DNA of 64,000 nt from NCBI GenBank assembly GCA_024229515.1, contig JAAESI010000052.1, forward strand, positions 1 to 64,000, given 5' to 3'. This DNA is from Pseudomonadota bacterium (GTDB lineage Bacteria > Myxococcota_A > UBA796 > UBA9615). The position numbers and the translations under genes were made by a program. Below are positions 37,850 through 46,900 of this stretch, in pieces (positions within the stretch are counted from its first letter, which is position 1; each line of letters opens with the position of its first letter). The notes beneath the pieces were generated by a model. It did not search any database. It was not told where the DNA came from and saw only the letters and a program-made list of their open reading frames with translations.

Positions 37850-39021
37850 ATGCGTTTCGTCCTACCTGTCCTTGCCGCCCTCGCTGTCACCTCGTCCGCA
37901 TCGGCGGCCCCCGTCGCCGACCTCGTGGACGCGCTCGATATTCCCCCTGAAGCGGTCGTCAGTGCGACTCCGGGAGGCCTCTCGGAGCAGAGTCGCGTGC
38001 TCGGTCAGCTCGGCCCTGTCTCCGCCCACCAGGGCGACATGGTGCTGCTGACGACGGGCTACGCCGGCCAGGTGCAGTCCGGGGAGGACCACGACCTCCA
38101 GACCAGCGGCTACGACCCCACCGAGCCCAGCTCGCCCGTGCACGACCAGGCGCTGCTGGAGCTGACGCTGACCGTGCCCGAGGGCATGCACTCGCTCACG
38201 TTCGACTGGTTCTTCCTGTCGCGCGAGTACCCCTACTACGTCGGCTCGGACTACAACGACCGCTTCACAGTGGTGCAGGACGGGGCCGCGTTCGACGGCA
38301 ACATCGTCTTCGACGACGCCGGCAGCGTGGTGGATGTGAACAACGCCCTGTTCACCGTTGCCGATGCCCTCAGCCTCGACGGCACGGGCTTCTGGCGCAG
38401 CTCCGACGTCTCCCCCAGCGGCTTCGACGGGGGCGGGACTGGCTGGGTCACCACCCAGAGTCCGGTGGTGCCGGGGGACTCAGCCTGTTGGGTGATCACC
38501 TCGTCTCGGTGACCGTGCCGGCGTCCCCCGGGGGGCTGGGCCTGGTCGACGTCGTGGCCCGGAACGAGGACCACGAGGCGACCCTGATCGGCGGCTTCAC
38601 CTGGGTCGACCGCAGCCCCGGCGGAACCGCCCCCGAGGTCACCGCCGTCGAACCCGAGCACGCCGATGCCGCCGGGGGAGCCGTGCTCGTGCTGACCGGG
38701 GTCGGCCTCGATGAGCACACCGACGTGCGCTTCGGCACCGTCGCCGCCGCCGCGGTCGAACCCGTCTCTGGCAGCGAGCTGCACGTCACCGTGCCCGAGC
38801 TCGCCTCCGGCGCCTACGCGGTGCGGGTGTTCGATGCCCAGAAGCGCACGGGAGGCCGACCGGTGGCGTTCGTCGCCCACGACGCGCTGACCGATCCGTC
38901 GGACCGCGTCACCCCCGTGCCGGGCGGCTGCAACACATCTGCCTCGGCCAGCCCTTCGGGCCTGCGCGCGCTGCTGCTGATGCTCGGCCTGGTGGTCATC
39001 TTCCGCTGGCGTCGGCCGAAC
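37850..39021 (+). pseudogene. Choice-of-anchor L surface protein, reading frame broken
   Basis: ATG 37850 starts a signal peptide (ending ASA) and a choice-of-anchor L domain (ADLVDALDIPP, TTGYAGQVQSGEDHD, FFLSREYPYYVGSDYNDRF, GTGWVTTQSPVVPGD). After VVPGD near 38477 the frame runs into a stop at 38512; the adjacent frame, open through this point, gives two IPT/TIG-like segments (VSVTVPASPGG to GGFTWVDR; then ELHVTVPELASGAYAV) and a C-terminal helix with RWRR, a typical anchor. The expected end of the anchor-L domain and the first strands of the TIG domain are absent, so more than one base is missing. No stop separates the anchor from the lipoprotein sequence that follows. Confidence 0.6.
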
Positions 39022-39900
39022 GTGGGCGCTCCCGCCCTCGCCGCTGCCCTCGCCGCCGTCGCGCTGAGCGGCTGCACCAGCGACCACGTGCTCCGGCCCG
39101 GCCAGCACGCCGCCCCGACCGCCTCCGCCGCCATCCTGGACGGGGACGAGCCGGTCAGCGCGCTCACGGTCCCGGAGGGGAGTCGCGTCGACCTGACCGG
39201 TGCCAGTTCCAGGGGGGCCGACGGTGCCGTGCTGACCTGGCACTGGACCCTCGTGGAGGCTCCTCCCGGCTCGACCGCCGTCATCGAGGAGGCCGCCAGC
39301 CGCGGCGAACGCGCCCAGCTCGTCACCGACGAGCCCGGCACCTACCTAGTGCAGTTGGTCGTGCGCGACCACCGCGGACGGGCCTCGCACGCCGACGCCG
39401 TCGTGTTGGAAGCCTCCGATGGCGAAGCGCTCCGCGTCCGTCTGGACTGGGACGCCGCCGGGCATGACCTCGACCTCCACCTCGTCCGCTCCGAGGGCAC
39501 CTGCTTCGGCGACGGGGACTGCTTCTTCGGCCGGCCCCAGCCGGCCTGGGGCGACGTCGACCTCGGCGCTGACGACCCCCGCCTGCTCCAGGACGCCGAC
39601 GGCACCCAGGGCGCGCTGTGGGAGGAAGTCCTCCTGGCCGCCCCTCGCGACGGCACGTACACGGTGCTCGTCCACCGCCTCAACGACCGTGGCTCCCTCG
39701 CGGAGGTCGAGGCGACGCTGACGCTGCTGCGCGATGGCGACGAGGTGAGCCTGCCGCTGAACTCGGAGACCCTCGTGCAGGGCGAGGTGTGGCAGGCGTT
39801 CAGCGTCGCGGTGCCGGGGGGCGAGGCGATGATCGACCAGATCGTCACGCACGAGTCCCTCGGCGGCCCGGAGCTCAACAGGGCGGTGACGGACGGCTGA
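39022..39900 (+). CDS. PKD-like lipoprotein with YfaP/DUF2135-like domain
   Basis: GTG 39022 opens a lipoprotein signal (ALAAALAAVALSGC, Cys18) for a 292-residue product. A PKD/Ig-like domain (about 45-140: RVDLTGASSRGADGAVLTWHW, EPGTYLVQLVVRDHRG) is followed by a domain with LRVRLDWDAAGHDLDLHLV and YTVLVHRLNDRG, the W-D-x4-D-L-D-L-H pattern of YfaP/DUF2135 proteins. The same frame is open upstream into the anchor of the preceding protein, so a fused product cannot be excluded; the internal lipobox favours a separate start. No clear ribosome site is seen before the GTG. Function unknown. Confidence 0.65.
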   Translation: MGAPALAAALAAVALSGCTSDHVLRPGQHAAPTASAAILDGDEPVSALTVPEGSRVDLTGASSRGADGAVLTWHWTLVEAPPGSTAVIEEAASRGERAQLVTDEPGTYLVQLVVRDHRGRASHADAVVLEASDGEALRVRLDWDAAGHDLDLHLVRSEGTCFGDGDCFFGRPQPAWGDVDLGADDPRLLQDADGTQGALWEEVLLAAPRDGTYTVLVHRLNDRGSLAEVEATLTLLRDGDEVSLPLNSETLVQGEVWQAFSVAVPGGEAMIDQIVTHESLGGPELNRAVTDG

Positions 39901-39903
39901 GCC

Positions 39904-41019
39904 TCAGCCGCCGGACTCCGCGCGGCCATGGTGCGGGGGGGCGATCGCGGCGGCCTCCACCGCTCCTCCGCCCAGCTCCTTCGCCCCGTACATGGCCCGA
40001 TCGGCGTGGGCGACGAGGCTCGCGGCCGACTCCGCCGGAAGCGCCATCGCGATCCCCACGCTGGCCGACAGCACCAGTTCGTCCGCGGGTCCCGCGGCCA
40101 GGCCGCGCAGGGCTTCGGCGATGCGGTGGGCGGGGACGGCGAGGTGCTTCCGGTCGACGTCCTCGAACACCACCGCGAACTCGTCCCCCGCGAGGTGGAA
40201 GGCCGTCTCCCCGTCGCGCGTGACGTCGGTCAACTTCTTCGCGACGAGGCGCAGCAGCGTGTCGCCGGCGGCGTGGCCGAACCGGTCGTTGACCTGCTTG
40301 AAGTGATCCAGGTCGATGTAGGCGACGGCGACGTCCCGCCCCTGCCGGAAGCCCCGGCTCAACGCGGCGTTGAGATCCCGGTCGAACGCGGCCCGGGACG
40401 CCAGCCCGGTGACCGGGTGGTGAGCCGCCTCGGCGGCGATGGTGGTGGCGGCGGTGGTCCACGCGCGCTCCAGCGCCCAGGCGACGACGCCTCCCGCGCC
40501 CACGGCCCCGGCGAGGCCGCCGGACCGAAGCATCAACATGGCGAAGCTCTCTTCGGGAAAGCCGAAGCTGCGGCCGGCCAGCTGCAGCCCGGTCAGCAGG
40601 CCGACGAGGGCGAAGGCGAGGCCGCTGAAGACGGTCGTGCCCTTGCCCGGGTCGCGCGTGACGGCGGCGATGATCGGGACCAGCGGGAGCCAGTACATCG
40701 CCTCGGAGCGGAGGCCTCCCTCGGCCAGGGACATGCACGTCAACGCCGCGAGGCCGATGACGGGGACGAGCCCTCCGGCCCGGCGTCGGTCCTTGGTCCG
40801 CCGCAGCACCGCGGGCACGCAGCCGAAGCCGAGCGCGGCGATGGCGAGCACCCAGCCGACCAGACCCGTCGGTCCGTCCAGGAGGAAGCGGCCGGCGGCG
40901 AGGCCGGCGGTGATCACGGCGACGAGGCGTGCGACGACGACGACGTGTTCGTCGCGGGGCGTAATCAGAAGCGGAAGCGTAGCTGCCTCGAGCGCCTCGA
41001 TTCGAGAATCCGACTCCAT
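39904..41019 (-). CDS. Membrane-bound diguanylate cyclase (AGDEF variant)
   Basis: A 371-residue protein. About six hydrophobic helices (residues 25-190) form an MHYT/MASE-unlike membrane sensor of no recognised family, then a GGDEF domain (about 200-350: HHPVTGLASRAAFDRDL, YIDLDHFKQVNDRFGH). The active-site loop is AGDEF (FHLAGDEFAVV); A in the first position occurs in some active cyclases. The I-site position before it has RDGE, not a clear R-x2-D. It would make c-di-GMP in response to a membrane-sensed cue. Ends against the convergent lipoprotein gene with three bases between. Confidence 0.88.
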   Translation of the reverse strand: MESDSRIEALEAATLPLLITPRDEHVVVVARLVAVITAGLAAGRFLLDGPTGLVGWVLAIAALGFGCVPAVLRRTKDRRRAGGLVPVIGLAALTCMSLAEGGLRSEAMYWLPLVPIIAAVTRDPGKGTTVFSGLAFALVGLLTGLQLAGRSFGFPEESFAMLMLRSGGLAGAVGAGGVVAWALERAWTTAATTIAAEAAHHPVTGLASRAAFDRDLNAALSRGFRQGRDVAVAYIDLDHFKQVNDRFGHAAGDTLLRLVAKKLTDVTRDGETAFHLAGDEFAVVFEDVDRKHLAVPAHRIAEALRGLAAGPADELVLSASVGIAMALPAESAASLVAHADRAMYGAKELGGGAVEAAAIAPPHHGRAESGG

Positions 41020-41067
41020 GCCCCCCCTTCCAACCGACCCCCGTCGAGGGAGCAGTCTAGGAGGGGA

Positions 41068-42186
41068 TCAGTCGTTCATCCAGCGATTGATGACGCCGTG
41101 GAAGTGCGACGCGGCGGCTTCCTCGGTGTGCAGCCGCTGGATCGGGATGCGACCGGTGTTCACCCCCGATTGGAAGGACTCGAGCACCTTGATGTCCTCC
41201 CAGAGGATGTACCGGGAGGCCGCCCAAGTGGCGTTGGCGCGCAGCAGTTCGATGCCCCGGGCCCCGCGCCGCCTGCAAAACGCGTAGCGGAGGCGGCACG
41301 ACTTTGCCGTCACGGGGAACACCTGCATGACCGTCAGGTGGTACGGCAGCACGTTGATGAGGAAGTTGGGGAAGAGCAGGTACTTGTGCAGCGCCCCGAT
41401 CTGGCGGGGCGTGTACGGACCGCCGCGGGTGCAGCGACGGTCCAGTCGGGTGCGCCACGAGTACCCCGCGGCGATGTCGAGCCGCTGGCGGGTGTGATCG
41501 CCGTACGACGTCAGGTCCGGCGGTTCGCTGACCTGCGGATTGATGGTCCCGTTGTGCACAAAGGGCACGTGATAGAAGTCCATCGCGTTCTCGAGCATGG
41601 CCTTCCAGTTGAACGGGTAGACCTTCTCGAACGTCTGCACCGGCCGCATCTCGTGCAGTGCGTACGGCTCCAGCTCCTCGGCGATCCCCCCCAGCGTCTG
41701 GCGCAGCGGGGGCGCCTTGTCGTCCAGCGTGACCCAGACGTAGCCCATCCAGCGCGTGCTCTTGACCTCGCGGAGGCCGAAGCGCCGGTGCTCGAGCGTC
41801 TTCTCGAAGCCGTCGCCCTTGGTGATCGACTCCAGGCTCCCGTCCAGCCGGTAGGCCCAGCCGTGGTACGGGCAGCGAATGCCGTCGACGCGGCCGCAGC
41901 CCGTCAGGAGGCGGCTTCCGCGGTGGCGGCAGACGTTGTGGAACGCTCGGACCTCCCCGTCGTCGTCGCGCAGCACGAGGATCGACTCGCCCAGCTCCTG
42001 GAACGTGAAGTAGTCGCCGGGCCGCTCGAGCTGCCACTCGGGACCGGCCGCGATCCACGCCCGCGAGAAGATCTGCTCCCGCTCCTGCTCCAGCCAGTCG
42101 GACGATGTGTACCGCTCGGCTTCGACCCGGCGAACCCACAGGTCCACCGGGAGAGGGGTCACTTTCGGGGGAGGAGGAGCCGACAT
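41068..42186 (-). CDS. Rieske non-heme iron oxygenase, alpha subunit
   Basis: A 372-residue aromatic-ring-hydroxylating-dioxygenase-type enzyme. Rieske [2Fe-2S] ligands: C-x-H in NVCRHRGSRLL (near 82-84) and C-x2-H in RCPYHGWAY (near 103-106). The catalytic domain has the mononuclear iron motif LENAMDFYHVPFVH with two His (near 203 and 208) and a third ligand Asp in WEDIKVLESFQSG near 330. The bridging Asp of DFYH is present. Length fits the CMO/choline-monooxygenase-like or KshA-like branch; no reductase gene is nearby. Start ATG 42186 gives MSAPPPPKV and normal length. Diverges from a radical SAM gene across 114 bases that hold both promoters. Substrate unknown. Confidence 0.92.
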   Translation of the reverse strand: MSAPPPPKVTPLPVDLWVRRVEAERYTSSDWLEQEREQIFSRAWIAAGPEWQLERPGDYFTFQELGESILVLRDDDGEVRAFHNVCRHRGSRLLTGCGRVDGIRCPYHGWAYRLDGSLESITKGDGFEKTLEHRRFGLREVKSTRWMGYVWVTLDDKAPPLRQTLGGIAEELEPYALHEMRPVQTFEKVYPFNWKAMLENAMDFYHVPFVHNGTINPQVSEPPDLTSYGDHTRQRLDIAAGYSWRTRLDRRCTRGGPYTPRQIGALHKYLLFPNFLINVLPYHLTVMQVFPVTAKSCRLRYAFCRRRGARGIELLRANATWAASRYILWEDIKVLESFQSGVNTGRIPIQRLHTEEAAASHFHGVINRWMND

Positions 42187-42300
42187 CGAGGAATTCGAGG
42201 GGCAGGATAGCCGGTCCCGGGGGGCCTCGCGGGGTGCGGAGTCATGGACCATTCAAGTCCAGATTGCGCCTCCCCCTACCCGCGTCTACGCTGTCCGGTG

Positions 42301-43716
42301 ATGAAGGTCATTCTCGTCAACCCAGCGATGAACATGAAGGCCCTGGGCAAGTTCCAGGGTCTGCTCGAGCCCATGCCGGTGATTGGGCTCGCGTACATCG
42401 CGGGCGTTCTCCAGGCGGACGGGCACGAGGTGAAGGCCATCGACCAGTTCACCTACGGGTGGGGCGTCGAGAAGGTCATTGAGGAGATCCGGGACTTCCG
42501 CCCCGACGTGCTCGGCATCGGCATGCTGACCCCGTCGACGCCGGTGGCGCTCGAGATCGCCAACCAGAGCAAGGGCGCGCTGCCCGAGCTGAAGGTGATG
42601 GTCGGCAACGTCCACGCCGACATCTTCTACCGGGAGATCCTGACGACCTCCGCGGTGGACTTCGTCATCCACGGTGAGGGCGAGTACACCGCCCAGGAGC
42701 TGGTCGGGGCGTTCGGCTCCGGCGACACCGACTACTCCAAGATTCACGGCATCTCGTACATCGACGAGGCCACCGGCGAGGTCCGCAAGAACGCTGCCCG
42801 GCCCGTCATCCAGGACCTGGACGCGCTGCCGTACCCGGCCTGGAACCTGTTCCCGTACACCCGCTACGGCCTGCTCCCGTTCGCCGACGTCGCCTACCCG
42901 GTGCTGTCGATGACGGGCTCGCGGGGCTGCCCCTACCGCTGCGAGTTCTGCTCGCTGCTGTACACCGGCAGCAACTACCGCAAACGCGATCCCATCAAGA
43001 TCGTCGACGAGTACGAGTTCCTGCACAGCAAGTACGGCGTGAAGATGGTCGGCTTCGTCGACCCGATCTTCCCGCTGAACAAGAAGATCCTCTTCAAGTT
43101 CTGCGAAGAACTGATGCGCCGCGGGCTGCACAAGAAGATGGTCTGGCTCAGCGAGACGCGCGTCGATCGCATCGACCGCGAGTCGCTCCGCATCATGCGC
43201 GCCAGCGGCTGCCGACGGATCCTCTTGGGGGTCGAATCGGGCGTGGACCTGCTCCTGGAGAACGTGAACAAGACGTTCACCACGGAGACCACCCGCAAGG
43301 CCGTGCGGATGATGCGGGAAGAGGGGATCGAGGCCGTTGGGCTGTTCATGATCGGCCTCCCCGGGGAGACCCCGGAGATGACCCGCCAGACGATCGACTT
43401 CGCCAAGTCGCTGGATCTGGACTTCGCCAAGTTCGCCATCACGGTTCCCTTCCCGGGGAGCCAGATGTTCGAGGACCTGCGCCGGGAAGGCCGCCTCGAT
43501 CGAGATGACTGGGAGAACTGGACCACGTTCCAGCCCGATCCGAACAAGATGATCTTCGTGCCGCGCGAGGTCAGCAACGAGTACCTGCTGAAGATGCAAA
43601 AGCAGGGACTGCGCGAGTTCTACCTGCGTCCGTCGATGGTCTATCGGCACCTCGTCGAGATTCGAACCATCTCGGCGGGGCAGTTGATGCACGGGATCAA
43701 GGGCATGTTCCTTTGA
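42301..43716 (+). CDS. B12-binding-type radical SAM enzyme
   Basis: A 471-residue enzyme. N-terminal Rossmann-like cobalamin-binding-type domain (about 1-140: VILVNPA, PVIGLAYIAGVLQADGHEV, VIHGEGEYTAQELV) without a DxHxxG motif, as in many class B enzymes. The radical SAM core has GSRGCPYRCEFC with Cys210, 214 and 217 binding [4Fe-4S] and SAM, then GVESGVDLLLENVNK and GLFMIGLPGETPE. Such enzymes methylate unactivated carbons or phosphorus, or do ring chemistry as in BchE. ATG 42301 gives the usual MKVILVNP start. Diverges from the Rieske oxygenase gene, suggesting a shared pathway. A 19-residue peptide gene lies 89 bases downstream. Confidence 0.93.
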   Translation: MKVILVNPAMNMKALGKFQGLLEPMPVIGLAYIAGVLQADGHEVKAIDQFTYGWGVEKVIEEIRDFRPDVLGIGMLTPSTPVALEIANQSKGALPELKVMVGNVHADIFYREILTTSAVDFVIHGEGEYTAQELVGAFGSGDTDYSKIHGISYIDEATGEVRKNAARPVIQDLDALPYPAWNLFPYTRYGLLPFADVAYPVLSMTGSRGCPYRCEFCSLLYTGSNYRKRDPIKIVDEYEFLHSKYGVKMVGFVDPIFPLNKKILFKFCEELMRRGLHKKMVWLSETRVDRIDRESLRIMRASGCRRILLGVESGVDLLLENVNKTFTTETTRKAVRMMREEGIEAVGLFMIGLPGETPEMTRQTIDFAKSLDLDFAKFAITVPFPGSQMFEDLRREGRLDRDDWENWTTFQPDPNKMIFVPREVSNEYLLKMQKQGLREFYLRPSMVYRHLVEIRTISAGQLMHGIKGMFL

Positions 43717-43733
43717 GATCGACTAAGATTTCT

Positions 43734-43763
43734 TTGACAGTCCCAGAGGACACCGGCTACACC
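43734..43763 (+). promoter_or_regulatory. Promoter of the 19-residue peptide gene
   Basis: A perfect -35 box TTGACA (43734-43739) is 18 bases upstream of TACACC (43758-43763), a three-of-six -10 match. Transcription would begin near 43770, about 36 bases before the peptide's ATG. It lies just after the radical SAM stop, so the small gene has its own promoter. Confidence 0.5.
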
Positions 43764-43805
43764 GTTGGTGTTCGTTCCACCCCACAACCCGTCCTAGGAG
43801 GCGAC

Positions 43806-43865
43806 ATGAACTGGCGTCCTGCTCCGATTCCGAAGCCGACCCCGAAGCCGCGTCCCAAGAACTAG
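43806..43865 (+). CDS. 19-residue Pro/Lys-rich peptide, candidate precursor peptide
   Basis: ATG 43806 follows AGGAGG (43796-43801) and the frame ends at TAG 43863-43865. The product is MNWRPAPIPKPTPKPRPKN: seven Pro alternating with Ala, Ile, Lys, Thr and Arg, net strongly basic, with one Trp. It has no signal peptide. The gene has its own promoter-like sequence upstream and a strong hairpin terminator 23 bases downstream, so it is a complete transcription unit of about 150 bases. Neighbours are two B12-type radical SAM enzymes, a Rieske oxygenase and glycosyltransferase-like membrane proteins. It could be a precursor for a modified peptide, a Pro-rich antimicrobial-like peptide, a regulatory leader or an RNA-centred gene; I recognise no family. 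Confidence 0.6.
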   Translation: MNWRPAPIPKPTPKPRPKN

Positions 43866-43887
43866 ATTCTGGGGCTTTAAGCTTTCG

Positions 43888-43925
43888 ACGCCGCTGCGGG
43901 CTTGCCCGGGGCGGCGTTGTTATTT
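43888..43925 (+). terminator. Bidirectional hairpin terminator
   Basis: Outer stem ACGCCGC (43888-43894) with GCGGCGT (43911-43917), inner stem CGGGC-TT-GCCCG (43897-43908), separated by a 2x2 internal loop, followed by TGTTATTT. It ends the 19-residue peptide gene. The stop codon of the convergent giant membrane protein gene lies in its T-rich tail (43920-43922), so it can serve both directions. Confidence 0.75.
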
Positions 43926-46900
43926 GAGGGAAACGACCGGAGGCGGCCCCGAACAGGGCCCCCCGAGAATCGTCGCTGTCCAGTGGCCGGGATCGTCCCG
44001 CCGCTGGACGTCTGCGTTCTGGGACTCGACCGTCGGCTGCCCGGCTCCCGCCCGCAACGGCACCCGAGCGTTCAGCCGCCAGTGGGTGCCCATGCCGTCT
44101 TCTTCACCCTCGCGGCAGCCGGGCATGTTCGGCTCCAGCCAGGACAGCGCCTCTAGGCCCAGCTCGGGGGGGACGATGCGGGCCGCGACGGGGGGCGTCG
44201 GGGCGACCGTGAACGCGTACACAGTGAGGCCGTCGACGGTCCACTCGGTCTCCAGGGTCATGTGCTCCCGCGCCCACGCGATGGTCCGCGCGGCGGGCTC
44301 CAGGGAGAACTTGGGCTTGCCGAAGACCCGCTCGTCCACGACCACGATCCAGAGGCGGTCGAACCAGGCGTTCTGGGCGCTCGACTCGAGGGGGAGGTCC
44401 TCGAAGGTGGCCTCGGCGAAGACGCGTTTGCCGTCGATGAACCAGCCGTCGACACCGTCTGAGACCTCGCGGAAGCCGCTGGTGCCGGCGCGCGACAGGT
44501 ACCAGGTGAGGGGGCCCCGCTGGCCCCACAGCGGCAGCGTGGCGACCGCGTCACGGTCCTTCAGTTCGGCCGCCATGCGCTCGGCCGCGCCGGCGTAGTC
44601 GGGCCTCGTGGAGTGATCCGGGAGGGTCGCGACGAAGGGAGCCGCCGACCACGCCCACACCAGCGCCAACACCGCCGCCGGCACCCTCGCGATGGGGTGC
44701 TGCGCCGCTTCGACGAGCCCGATCGCTGCGATCCCCATCGCCAGGGGGAGCACCCAGGAGACCCAGCGGAAGCCCCAGAAGACGCGGCCGTCGAGGGCGG
44801 CCACGAGGTTCTGGTGGAAGAAGAGCGTGCCTCCGGCGAAGGCGGCGGTCGACGCCAGCAGCAGCAGCCCCAGCTCCCGATCGCGCTTGAGCGCCATCCC
44901 CAGTCCTCCGCCGATGAGCGCCGCGAACGCCGCCGCCGCGAGCTGAGCGGCGGGGGGCACGCCGACGCTGACGGCCCCGAACTGAGCGGCGAAGGACAGC
45001 AGCCCCGGGTCCTTGGCGTAGGTGCTCGCGAACAAGCGTGTGTCGAGGGCGACGGGCTCGTACCAGGCGAAGTGCACGAAGCACCACGCCAGAGGCAGGG
45101 GGGCCACGATGAGGACGGCACCGAGGGCCCGGTGCAGCGCCCCCAGCCACGGGGTCCTCCGGCTGCGAACCACGCATAGCACGACGAGGGCGCCCGCCTG
45201 GGCGAGGCCGAAGAGGGCCACCGAGTAGTGGCACAGGAAGCCGAACGCCAGCGCGCCCACCCAGCGCCGCCAATCCCTGCTGGCCCCGGACTCCAGGGCC
45301 CGCAGTATGAGCTCCAGCGAGCCCACCGACACCAGGGCGGACAGCGCATAGGGAGTGGCGTCGGCCCCGAAGTGCACGGCCGGGGCGACGCCCGCGTACA
45401 GCAGCGCTCCGACCACCCCGGCGCCGGGGGTGACCCGTCGGAACAGCAGCCAGACGACGTAGATGGCTACCATCGAGGCGGCCAGCGCGGGGAGTCGGAG
45501 GAACCACTCGGCGGGGCTGATGAAGCCGAGGATGCCGAGGACCCAGTGGTACACGGGCGGGTGGGTCACCTCGACGGCCGAGGGGCGCAGGAGCATCTCC
45601 ACGAGCAGGTCCAGGCCGCTCAGGGGGGCGGCGTCCAGCGGGCGGCTGCCGGGTCCGTAGGTGTGCTCCAGCAGGTCGAAGGACGTGCCGAACATGCCCC
45701 GCAGGCGCAGCAGCAGGCCGATGGCGAGGGCCGCTGCGAGCCCCGCACGATCGCGGGAGGTCGGGGGCGGAGGCCGCTGTTTGGCGCGAGGGGCGCAGTT
45801 CCGGTCCTGGCGCAGCAGGTTCGCCTCTCCCTCGGGCTGCTCCTGGCGGATGGCGCCGAGGAGCGCGCGCCCCCCCGCCACCATGTGCAGGCGCCACTGC
45901 ACCACGCCCCGGCCCAGCAGGGCGAAGAGGTAGACCCAGAGGCAGAGCACCACCGGCATCAGCCACCAGCCGGGCAGGGGATCCCCGTTGGCGCGGAGCT
46001 CGGCGAGCATCGGAGAGACCCCCCGAATGCGGACCTCGCTCGGGGGGGCGGCGAGGTCGAAGGGGTCCAGGTCCAGCGGCAGGTAGTGCTGGATGGGCGG
46101 GCCCACCGCCGGCTCGACGGTCTGGTGGAGGAAGATCCAGCCGTCCCCCGTTGCCCCCGGCGGGGGCGTGATCGTGAAGGCGCCCGATTCGTCGGCGACG
46201 TCGGTGCGGGCCAACGGAGGGGCCGTCAGATCGAGGGTGTCGGTGAGCAGTACCTCGTAGGCGGCCTTGTCGTTCCAGGCCTCGACCTCGCCCTGGATCG
46301 GGCCGGCGGCGGCGAGGCCGGGCACCAGCAGGAGCGTCGCTACGGCCCCCGCCGCGGCTGCGCGCTTGCGGCTCCACCCGAGGGCGAAGAGCACCAGCAG
46401 CCAGCCGATCGCGGAGGCCTGGACGGCGCCCGCGAGCCCCGGCGGGAGGAACCGGTAGCTCAACCGGCTCGTGCCCGGACCGACGACGACGCCGGTGTGG
46501 ACCTGGTTGATCGGAAACGTCTTCAGGCGCTGCCCGGTCTGGTCGCGGACCTGCCAACCGGGGTGCCAGCGCTCCCGCCGGACGATCAGCCCGCCGGTGG
46601 AGGTGGAGACGTCGGTGATGCCGGGCTCGGGGCACGACAGGTGCTCCGGGGGGGCGACGGTTTTGGGGAGGGCGGGCCGGAGTTTCGTCTCCAGCAGGGC
46701 CGTCCGGGCGTCGAAGCGGCCGTCGTGGCCGAGCAGGCGGGCGACCCGGGTGCTCGCGTCGGCCTCGACCTCGACCAGCCTCGCGGCGTAGCAGAGGGGG
46801 GCGATGGATTCGACGCGGAAGGCGGCGACATCGCGCCACACCGCCAGGGGGATGCCGTGCAGGGCGAGGGTCGTCGCCCCCAGGCCGGTGGACTCGCCGA

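Noticed and set aside
41020..41067. Terminator between the diguanylate cyclase and Rieske genes
   Set aside because: Short G and C runs are present but no stable hairpin with T-run can be drawn.
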